From Ardenticatenales bacterium (lineage in GTDB: Bacteria; Chloroflexota; Anaerolineae; Ardenticatenales; Ardenticatenaceae), in NCBI GenBank assembly GCA_013812995.1, contig JACCSL010000317.1, forward strand, positions 1 to 6,434: a DNA stretch of 6,434 bases, written 5' to 3'. A program made the position numbers and the translations under genes. The number at the start of each line of letters is the position of its first letter. The stretch's first letter is position 1. This document shows positions 1-4,894 of the stretch, piece after piece. The notes under the pieces were generated by a model that ran no database searches, was not told where the DNA came from, and saw only the letters and a list, made by a program, of their open reading frames with translations.

Positions 1-101
1 GGTTTGGGGAGGGGGGTCTCACCCGGTTCGACCCGAGCACGGAGCACTTTACCCAGCACCATCGCCACGACCCCACGCCACACCCGCCAGGCACTCAGCA
101 T
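1..101 (-). CDS. Possible N-terminus of a leftward hypothetical protein, cut by the window edge
   Basis: A minus-strand frame opens after a TAG near 156 and stays open to the left edge. An ATG at 101-99 is preceded by GGAG at a spacing of 6 bases, a good ribosome binding site. The reading begins MLSAWRVWRGVVAMVLGK and continues for 33 codons, giving an amphipathic basic N-terminus. It would be divergent from the protease gene at 199. I do not recognise the family. High GC makes chance open frames common here and only 33 codons are visible, so the call rests mainly on the ribosome binding site. Confidence 0.25.
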   Translation of the reverse strand, partial: MLSAWRVWRGVVAMVLGKVLRARVEPGETPLPK

Positions 102-184
102 CGCCCTCTCCGTGGCCCACAACGTCGATTTCGTCAGCCAGCGGTCGCCGGGCTACGGCGTCTTTCGAAATGTAATCCTCCAGA

Positions 185-190
185 AAAGGA
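185..190 (+). promoter_or_regulatory. Ribosome binding site that sets the CPBP protease start
   Basis: AAAGGA lies 8 bases before the TTG at 199. The frame is open upstream to the window edge, but the translation there is Arg/Ser/Thr/Pro-rich with no membrane character. The site therefore favours the TTG at 199 over longer starts. Confidence 0.5.
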
Positions 191-198
191 ACCCTCTC

Positions 199-1101
199 TT
201 GACCACCTCTCCCTCTCGTGACGTGCTGCGCCCCCTCGTCTGGGGCGCGATGCTTATCGCAAGCCAGCTTCCTATCATTCTTTTCCGCCTCTCTACCGGG
301 GCCGATGCCGCGCCCGCGTGGCTCATCTGGGCGCGTGTGGCGGTGCTGGGCTTGCTGCTGGCTCTCACCTTCGTCCTGCCGCGCGTGCGTGACCTGCGCG
401 GCTATCTGCTGGCGCTCATCGCGTTCCTGGTGGGCTGGGAGGTCATCACGCCCGCTATCCTGCATCATCCGGCGGTGGAGCGTTATTCAGAGGAGGCGTC
501 CATCGGCGCGCGGATTCTGCTCACACGGACGGTCCCAGTTGTGGGGGTGGCACTGATGGCGCTGACGCTGTGGGGCAGCGGGATCACGCGCCGCGATCTC
601 TTCCTGGTGCGCGGCGATGTGTCAGCCCCCGCTCGGGCCACGCCCCTGCTCGGCATTCGCGAGGGAAGCTCCTGGATGCAGGTGGGAATGACCTTCCTGC
701 TAATTTTGAGTTCCGTGCTGGCCCTCTTTTTCGCGCTCACGCTGCGCCCCTCGCTCACCGCGCTGCCGACCTTGTTGCTCGCCCTGCCCGGCATCTTACT
801 TGCCTCCGCCATCAACTCCGCCAATGAAGAGTTTCAGTTCCGCTCCATCTTCTTTGCGCGGCTGATTCCCGTGCTCGGGGCGCAGGAAACGCTATGGCTG
901 ACCGCTGTGCTCTTCGGCCTGGGTCATTTCTACGGGCAACCGTCGGGGGCCGTGGGCGTGCTGCTGACGGGCTTCGCGGGCTGGTTCTGGGGAAAGAGCA
1001 TGTTGGAGACGCGCGGTTTCTTTTGGGCATGGTTCATCCACATGGTCCAGGATGTGATCATTCTCTCCTTCCTGGTGCTCGCCGTCACGAGCCGGGCATG
1101 A
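199..1101 (+). CDS. CPBP family intramembrane glutamic endopeptidase (CAAX protease-like)
   Basis: An integral membrane protein of 300 residues. Hydrophobic segments lie at roughly residues 13-29, 42-60, 68-87, 110-125, 160-182, 187-206, 231-246, 250-265 and 275-297. The three CPBP/Rce1 (ABI) motifs are present in order. EExxxR is E210, E211 and R215. FxxxH is F239 to H243. HxxxD is H281 to D285. In this family these residues form the active site that cleaves peptide bonds inside the membrane. Bacterial members process peptides or act in bacteriocin immunity, but the substrate here cannot be read from the sequence. I chose the TTG start because of AAAGGA 8 bases upstream and because hydrophobic sequence begins soon after. 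The TGA stop overlaps the ATG of the next gene, so the two are probably translated together. Family call is strong, start moderate. Confidence 0.87.
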   Translation: MTTSPSRDVLRPLVWGAMLIASQLPIILFRLSTGADAAPAWLIWARVAVLGLLLALTFVLPRVRDLRGYLLALIAFLVGWEVITPAILHHPAVERYSEEASIGARILLTRTVPVVGVALMALTLWGSGITRRDLFLVRGDVSAPARATPLLGIREGSSWMQVGMTFLLILSSVLALFFALTLRPSLTALPTLLLALPGILLASAINSANEEFQFRSIFFARLIPVLGAQETLWLTAVLFGLGHFYGQPSGAVGVLLTGFAGWFWGKSMLETRGFFWAWFIHMVQDVIILSFLVLAVTSRA

Positions 1102-2018
1102 TTCACCAAGAAGAGCGCCTTGAACGTGCAAATGTTAGCCTTGAGGGTCTGTCTGTGGGAGATGCTTTTGGCGAAACATTCTTCACCCATCCTGATGTGG
1201 TCGAAGGTCTCATCGCCGAGCGAGCCTTGGGACGACTTCCCTGGCGTTTTACGGACGACACCATGATGGCGATGTCTGTGTTGTCGATCCTGCGCCAGCA
1301 CGGCCACATCCAACAGGATGCGCTCGCCCGCAGCTTCGCCGAGAGATATGATTTGGAGCGTGGATATGGACCTGCCATGCACCGTCTATTACGCGAAATT
1401 CGAGAAGGCACAGAGTGGCAAGAACTCTCTTCCGCGCTTTTTGAGGGGCAAGGCTCTTATGGCAATGGATCCGCCATGCGTGTCGCGCCACTCGGCGCAT
1501 TTTTCGCCGACGATTTGAAGCGTGTTGGGACGGAGGCCGAACTTTCCTCGGTGGTGACGCATACCCACCCGGAGGCGATAGCCGGAACGATTGCCGTTGC
1601 CATTGCCGCCGCCTATGCCTGGCAGCTGCGTGGGCAACCCATGCACCCGACGCGCTCCGAGTTTCTCGACCTCGTGCTGCCCTGGCTTCCCGAGAGCGAG
1701 GTGCGCAGCAAGATTCGCAAGGCGCGCGATATGCAGGACAATGCCTCCGTAGCCTTTGCCGTGTCCGTACTGGGAAATGGCTTGGGGGTCTCCGCGCAAG
1801 ATACGGTGCCCTTCGCGCTGTGGTGCGCGGGCAGTCACCTCGCTAACTACGAAGAAGCACTGTGGTTGACGGTGAGCGCGCTGGGCGACCGCGACACGAC
1901 CTGTGCGATTGTGGGTGGAATTGTGGCCTGTTCGACGGGGGTGGACGCCATTCCTCCTGAATGGGTGCACTCTCGTGAGCCATTGCCCACCTGGTCTTTC
2001 GAGGAAATTGCGTTGTAG
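1098..2018 (+). CDS. ADP-ribosylglycohydrolase family protein (DraG-like)
   Basis: A protein of 306 residues, the usual size for a single-domain member. The family hydrolyses ADP-ribosyl bonds on proteins or small molecules using a two-metal (Mg2+ or Mn2+) centre in an all-helical cytoplasmic fold. The diagnostic motifs are in order: GxxxGDAxG at residues 17-25, TDDT at 52-55, GNGSAMR at 122-128, THTH at 154-157, and the C-terminal GDRDTTCAI at 263-271. The acidic residues of TDDT and GDxDT are the metal ligands in known structures, so the enzyme looks active. The ATG overlaps the protease stop (ATGA), which favours this start over the open frame extending back into the protease gene. The substrate is unknown. 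It could be protein ADP-ribose, ADP-ribosylated nucleic acid or an ADP-ribose metabolite, and nothing nearby encodes a visible ADP-ribosyltransferase. Confidence 0.92.
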   Translation: MIHQEERLERANVSLEGLSVGDAFGETFFTHPDVVEGLIAERALGRLPWRFTDDTMMAMSVLSILRQHGHIQQDALARSFAERYDLERGYGPAMHRLLREIREGTEWQELSSALFEGQGSYGNGSAMRVAPLGAFFADDLKRVGTEAELSSVVTHTHPEAIAGTIAVAIAAAYAWQLRGQPMHPTRSEFLDLVLPWLPESEVRSKIRKARDMQDNASVAFAVSVLGNGLGVSAQDTVPFALWCAGSHLANYEEALWLTVSALGDRDTTCAIVGGIVACSTGVDAIPPEWVHSREPLPTWSFEEIAL

Positions 2019-2027
2019 AATCCTGGT

Positions 2028-2099
2028 CGGGCGACAGCATTCGCTTGTAATAATGTACAACCCGGCACGACACGGCGGCGAATGCTTCGCCCGGTCGTG
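2028..2099 (+). repeat. Nested inverted repeat, REP/MITE-like
   Basis: The left arm at 2028-2044 (CGGGCGACAGCATTCGC) is the reverse complement of 2078-2093 apart from one extra C. Two smaller hairpins sit inside or overlap it. One is TTGTA/TACAA at 2045-2060 with a 6-base loop. The other is GGCGAA-TGC-TTCGCC at 2077-2091, enclosed by CACGAC (2066-2071) and GTCGTG (2094-2099). The structures are mutually exclusive in part. The element lies 10 bases after the glycohydrolase stop and has no T-run, so it is a poor intrinsic terminator. The GGCGAATGC/TTCGCCC core resembles dispersed palindromic repeats I recall from environmental GC-rich genomes, but its copy number cannot be judged from one window. 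Confidence 0.7.
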
Positions 2100-2122
2100 G
2101 CAATGGGGGTCAATGGAAATTC

Positions 2123-2127
2123 AGGAG
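2123..2127 (+). promoter_or_regulatory. Ribosome binding site before the acyl-CoA dehydrogenase remnant
   Basis: AGGAG ends 6 bases before the ATG at 2134. Its survival shows that the fragment is a true gene start rather than a random internal piece. Confidence 0.6.
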
Positions 2128-2133
2128 CCCAGC

Positions 2134-2247
2134 ATGTCCCTATACTTCGATGAAGAGCAGCAGATGTTCCGCGAGATGGTGCGCCGCTTCGTGGCGGCGG
2201 AGGTTACGCCCTATGTGGACGAGTGGGAGGCGTCGAGCATCCTGTGA
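2134..2247 (+). pseudogene. Acyl-CoA dehydrogenase, N-terminal remnant
   Basis: From the ATG the frame reads [18 protein letters not shown] and continues to VDEWEA. This is the typical first helix of acyl-CoA dehydrogenases, FAD flavoenzymes that oxidise acyl-CoA to enoyl-CoA. Family members are about 380 residues long. Here recognisable sequence stops after ~33 codons at about 2232, and the frame ends five codons later at a TGA (2245-2247). All of the FAD- and substrate-binding regions and the catalytic base are absent. A different gene fragment begins in another frame at exactly this point, so a deletion fused the two. The original gene was probably an isovaleryl- or short-chain acyl-CoA dehydrogenase of an acyl-CoA carboxylase operon, judging from what follows. 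Confidence 0.8.
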
Positions 2248-2510
2248 CTGAATTAGTCACCGGGCTGGACCTCGTCGAGTGGCAGATTCGCGTGGCGGAG
2301 GGGGAGACGCTGCCGTTCGCGCAGGAGGAAATTCATCTGCGCGGTCACGCGGTGGAGGCGCGCCTCTACGCCGAGAACCCGGCGAGCGACTTTCTGCCAA
2401 TCACCGGGCAGATTTTGCTCTGGCACGCCCCCGTGAGTGAGGGCATCCGCGTGGACAGCGGCATCCAGAGTGGGGATTACTACGACCGGCGGGGAGCATC
2501 TTTTCTCTGA
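2232..2510 (+). pseudogene. Biotin carboxylase subunit of an acyl-CoA carboxylase, C-terminal remnant
   Basis: The frame reads [20 protein letters not shown], later [15 protein letters not shown] and FLPITGQ, then [14 protein letters not shown]. This is the C-terminal lobe of biotin carboxylase, the ATP-dependent enzyme that carboxylates biotin. The RLYAE[D/N]P form is typical of methylcrotonyl- and propionyl-CoA carboxylase alpha subunits rather than E. coli AccC. The fragment starts immediately after the point where the catalytic EMNTR motif should stand. The ATP-grasp domain is therefore missing, about 290 residues. After YYD the expected PMIAK-type continuation is lost and the frame closes at TGA 2508-2510. 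There is no own start codon with a ribosome binding site. It is non-functional and sits one frame away from the dehydrogenase fragment. Confidence 0.85.
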
Positions 2511-2634
2511 CAAACGTGCCGCGCCGCGCGCCCCCGCCGCGCGCGCCGATGCAGGCGGCTCCCTGCGCGCCCCGATGCCGGGAACCATCGTTGAGGCCGA
2601 TGCCCTTCTGCTAAAAATTGCGGAGGCTGAATGA
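2488..2634 (+). pseudogene. Biotinyl (BCCP) domain remnant lacking the biotin attachment site
   Basis: In the frame shifted relative to the carboxylase fragment, the sequence reads [14 protein letters not shown], a Pro/Ala linker, then GGSLRAPMPGTIV joined directly to EADALLLKIAEAE and a TGA. A biotinyl domain normally begins with the APMPG turn and ends with a strand like VEADALLLRI. The roughly 45 residues between them, including the EAMKM loop that carries biotin on lysine, are absent. The join at about 2590-2593 is in frame and falls on a shared valine. This agrees with the fragment before it having come from one alpha-subunit gene with fused carboxylase and carrier domains. The last bases contain ATGA (2631-2634), the relic of overlap with a following gene. 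Confidence 0.8.
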
Positions 2635-2648
2635 GCACGGAAGCCCCC
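2631..2648 (+). pseudogene. Possible relic start of the next carboxylase-operon gene
   Basis: The ATG at 2631 overlaps the carrier-domain stop as ATGA, the usual coupling inside operons. It reads MSTEAP before the sequence loses protein-like character. The frame is open to a TGA at about 2785, but the residues after MSTEAP are not recognisable. It may be the start of a lyase, hydratase or carboxyltransferase gene lost in the same decay. Only the position and overlap support this. Confidence 0.25.
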
Positions 2649-2758
2649 TGCCGAAGGAGGCAGAGCCTCATTATGTTCAGTTCCGCGCTGACTATAGGAG
2701 TCATCCGGTCGATATTCCAGTCGTACCATCTCCCCCAACACCGTGAGGCAAAAGTCCC
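2649..2758. other. Spacer with no recognisable gene
   Basis: Between the carboxylase remnants and the nucleotidyltransferase gene I see no coding fragment I can name. A short CTGCC/GGCAG inverted repeat at about 2649-2664 has a 6-base loop and no T-run, so it is not a convincing terminator. A promoter for the downstream unit should lie here, but no clear -35/-10 pair stands out. Confidence 0.4.
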
Positions 2759-3622
2759 ATGCGAGAGGCAAATCGCCACCTCCTGACCCTGGCCGAACAA
2801 CTGACCGCGTCCTACAAGTCCATTCCCTCGCTCCGTGCGCTCCTGCTCACCGGGTCGGTGGCCGAGGGGGAGGCCGATTTTTACTCCGATATCGACCTGA
2901 TTCTGTACTACGAGGCGCTGCCCACGGAGGAGGCGCTGGAGCGGCTCCGGGTGCAAAATGGGGGCTCCGCGCGGCTCTGGATGCTCGGGGAGCGGGCGGA
3001 GGGTTCCGTCATGGAATCCTATCAGGTGCGCGGGGTGGAATGTCAGTTGACACACTCTACTGTGGCGCGCTGGGAAGAGAACATGGCCAGCATCCTTGAA
3101 CAGTTCACCGTCGATACGCCGCTGCACAAGGCGCTCGCCGGGCTGCTGGCGGGTCGCGCCCTCTACGGGGACGACCTCATTCATCGCTGGCAGGCACAGG
3201 TGAAAAATTACCCGCCCGCGCTGGCGCAGGCGATGGTCCGCCACTATCTTAACTTTGTCCCCCTGTGGGCGCTCACGGGCCGCCTCGGTCCCAGAGACAG
3301 CGAGCTCTTGCAGCGCCAGATGGTGGTCGAGAACGTCCAGCATCTTCTGGGCGTGCTTGCAGGTCTGAACCATCTCTACTACAGCACCTTCCAGTTCAAG
3401 CGGATGCACCGCTTTATTGCCCAGATGCACCTCACGCCTCGCAACCTCGCCGCCAGGCTGGACGATGTGCTGGGATCGGAGCCACTACACGCGGCCCCGG
3501 TTCTGAAAAGCTTGATCCAGGACACGGTGGCACTGATGGAACAGCAGATCCCCGAGATAGATACCAGCCAGGTGCGGGCGCAGCTAGAGCGGGAGGCCGC
3601 GCCCTGGGGGCCACGCCGATGA
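2759..3622 (+). CDS. Nucleotidyltransferase domain-containing protein
   Basis: A 287-residue, probably cytoplasmic protein. Its N-terminal part has the nucleotidyltransferase fold signature. LLLTGSVAEGEADFYSDIDL holds the GS motif (G32, S33) and the DxD metal pair (D44, D46). E94 in GVECQLTH is a possible third carboxylate, where the fold usually has Asp. The C-terminal ~170 residues are predicted helical (LHKALAGLLAGRALYGDD, then a Tyr/Phe-rich core around 205-220), as in DUF4037-type and aminoglycoside or antitoxin-like nucleotidyltransferases. Family members transfer a nucleotide to a small molecule, a protein or tRNA, and the substrate cannot be told here. The ATG has GAGG 10 bases upstream. 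The stop overlaps the next ATG as ATGA, so this is the first gene of a three-gene unit. Fold call is firm, function open. Confidence 0.82.
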   Translation: MREANRHLLTLAEQLTASYKSIPSLRALLLTGSVAEGEADFYSDIDLILYYEALPTEEALERLRVQNGGSARLWMLGERAEGSVMESYQVRGVECQLTHSTVARWEENMASILEQFTVDTPLHKALAGLLAGRALYGDDLIHRWQAQVKNYPPALAQAMVRHYLNFVPLWALTGRLGPRDSELLQRQMVVENVQHLLGVLAGLNHLYYSTFQFKRMHRFIAQMHLTPRNLAARLDDVLGSEPLHAAPVLKSLIQDTVALMEQQIPEIDTSQVRAQLEREAAPWGPRR

Positions 3623-3930
3623 ACATCACGAGCCAGGAATTCGGCGTCCCCGGCGAGCGGGATGAAGAGGGTTTCTTTGGATACCATCCCATCGGGCAGC
3701 AGCACATTTTTGTGGGGGAGGAAGGATTTCTACTGGGGCTCCATCTGAACGCCACGCCCCAGGCGCTTCTCTTCTACGCAGGTCGCGTGCAGGGCACTGA
3801 CCTTCTGCGGCTGACGAACCCCGAAGCGCATCCATTCATTCAGGAAGCCGCGCGCGCCGCCTACCGTCTGCCCGAGATCGAGCAGCTCTCTATCATTGGC
3901 TCCATCTCTATTCTCCCCGCTAATTCCTAG
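3619..3930 (+). CDS. Hypothetical protein, 103 residues
   Basis: I do not recognise the family. The protein begins MNITSQEFGVPGERDEEGFF and has no signal peptide or membrane segment, so it is probably cytoplasmic. It has an acidic N-terminal part and a middle rich in aromatic and hydrophobic strands (GFLLGLHLN, QALLFYAG). A helix-like stretch follows at about 71-82 (HPFIQEAARAAY), with a hydrophobic tail SIIGSISILP. There are no cysteines and no clear catalytic motif. The ATG overlaps the stop of the nucleotidyltransferase gene (ATGA), and its own stop lies inside the ribosome binding site of the YHYH lipoprotein gene, so it is translationally tied to both. An accessory or partner of the nucleotidyltransferase is possible but is inference from position only. 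Confidence 0.7.
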   Translation: MNITSQEFGVPGERDEEGFFGYHPIGQQHIFVGEEGFLLGLHLNATPQALLFYAGRVQGTDLLRLTNPEAHPFIQEAARAAYRLPEIEQLSIIGSISILPANS

Positions 3931-3933
3931 GAG
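3929..3933 (+). promoter_or_regulatory. Ribosome binding site overlapping the previous stop codon
   Basis: AGGAG shares its first two bases with the TAG stop (3928-3930) of the 103-residue gene and lies 7 bases before GTG 3941. It fixes the lipoprotein start and implies coupling between the genes. Confidence 0.65.
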
Positions 3934-3940
3934 ACCCCCC

Positions 3941-4894
3941 GTGAAACATTCTTTTGTCCTGCTGCTCGCCCTGCTGCTTATCGCCTGTGAGCCTGCGCCG
4001 CCGAGCGCGCCCGCAGGGCCAACGGTACCCCCAACGACCCCAACGCCGCTGATGTTGCCCATTGGCAATGTTGATCTGGCGCGGCTGCCTCTGGGCGATG
4101 ATCGCCTGTCGAGCGCGCCGACTGTGGGGCAACTCTGGCCCTGCCGCATCGACCCAAACGCGGGCGGCGCGTTCACGGATGGCCCGTGGATCAACGCCGA
4201 TGGCACCTATGATTTCCTCGGCAAGGCCACCGTGGATGGCGCGGTCTCCTGGTCGCCGCAGTTCGAGGTGACGCTGCAAGGAGAGACGCGGATGATTGCC
4301 ACCAACAATCTACCCCCGCACACGACCGGCACCTACCCCATCTCCTCGTCGGATGATGCCTATCAGACGGACCGCAACCCGAACACTATCAGCGAGCAGG
4401 AGATGCGCATCGAATTGCCCGCGACCCCCACCCTGGCCGCGCAGCCATCCTGCGTGCCCGGAGCCATCGGCGTCCTGCTGACGGGCGCGGTGCTCTTCAA
4501 TGCCCTGGATGCGCCGGGCCGCGATGCCGTCGCGCACGAGACGCAGGATGGCTGCCAGGGTCACCCGCAGCGAAGCGGCGTCTATCACTACCACAGCGTG
4601 ACCACCTGCCTCCCGGACGCCCCCGCGAGCGGCGAGCATTCCCCCCTCATGGGCTACCTGCTGGATGGCTTTGGCATCTACGGACGCCAGGGCGAAGAGG
4701 GGGCAGTGCTCACCAGCGCCGACCTCGACGAGTGCCACGGGCACACCCACGCGATTGCGTGGGATGGGCAGACGGTGGAGATGTACCATTACCACGCGAC
4801 ATGGGATTTCCCCTACACGGCGGGCTGTATGCGCGGCACGGTCAACATGCAGGACATGATGACTATCAGCGGGGGCCATAACTTCCTTGAATGA
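3941..4894 (+). CDS. YHYH domain-containing lipoprotein
   Basis: A 317-residue protein beginning at GTG with a short lipoprotein signal, KHSFVLLLALLLIAC. The lipobox is LIAC with C16 as the lipidated residue. A Pro/Thr linker follows (about 17-40), so the domain should sit outside the membrane. The YHYH domain carries its hallmark twice, at residues 215-218 and 282-285, with the usual companions: FNALDAPGRDAVAHE (186-200), HSPLMGYLLDGFGIYG (233-248), DECHGHTH (263-270) and the Cys at C205, C223, C265 and C296. The function of this family is unknown. The dense His and Asp/Glu suggest metal binding, which is inference. It is the last gene of a three-gene unit. The antisense strand across its last 585 bases stays open as the tail of the minus-strand frame, but the conserved motifs leave no doubt that this strand is the coding one. 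Confidence 0.9.
   Translation: MKHSFVLLLALLLIACEPAPPSAPAGPTVPPTTPTPLMLPIGNVDLARLPLGDDRLSSAPTVGQLWPCRIDPNAGGAFTDGPWINADGTYDFLGKATVDGAVSWSPQFEVTLQGETRMIATNNLPPHTTGTYPISSSDDAYQTDRNPNTISEQEMRIELPATPTLAAQPSCVPGAIGVLLTGAVLFNALDAPGRDAVAHETQDGCQGHPQRSGVYHYHSVTTCLPDAPASGEHSPLMGYLLDGFGIYGRQGEEGAVLTSADLDECHGHTHAIAWDGQTVEMYHYHATWDFPYTAGCMRGTVNMQDMMTISGGHNFLE

Noticed and set aside
4..198. N-terminal extension of the protease from a TTG at 4
   Set aside because: The added 65 residues are Arg/Ser/Thr/Pro-rich with no membrane or signal character, and the TTG at 199 has a good ribosome binding site.
49..468. Minus-strand frame of 139 codons over the protease gene
   Set aside because: It is antisense to the clear CPBP gene, rich in Arg, Gly, His and Gln with no domain character, and is a product of high GC.
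894..1097. N-terminal extension of the glycohydrolase inside the protease gene
   Set aside because: It would overlap the conserved protease motifs out of frame, and the ATGA overlap at 1098 gives a natural start with the family's normal length.
1389..2060. Minus-strand frame of 223 codons
   Set aside because: It is antisense to the glycohydrolase, whose metal motifs on the plus strand are unmistakable. The composition is His/Arg/Gly-rich with no motif.
2134..2634. A novel fusion enzyme of dehydrogenase, carboxylase and carrier domains
   Set aside because: The fragments are in different frames with stops at 2247 and 2510, and they lack the ATP-grasp domain, FAD domain and biotin lysine, so decay is the simpler reading.
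2649..2664. CTGCC/GGCAG hairpin as a terminator
   Set aside because: The stem has only five pairs and no T-run follows.
2480..3430. Minus-strand frame of 316 codons
   Set aside because: It covers the nucleotidyltransferase gene in antisense and the decayed carboxylase region, with no recognisable domain. The plus-strand GS and DxD motifs are convincing.
3265..3618. Extension of the 103-residue protein upstream to 3265
   Set aside because: It lies out of frame inside the nucleotidyltransferase gene and has shadow composition. The ATGA overlap at 3619 is the better start.
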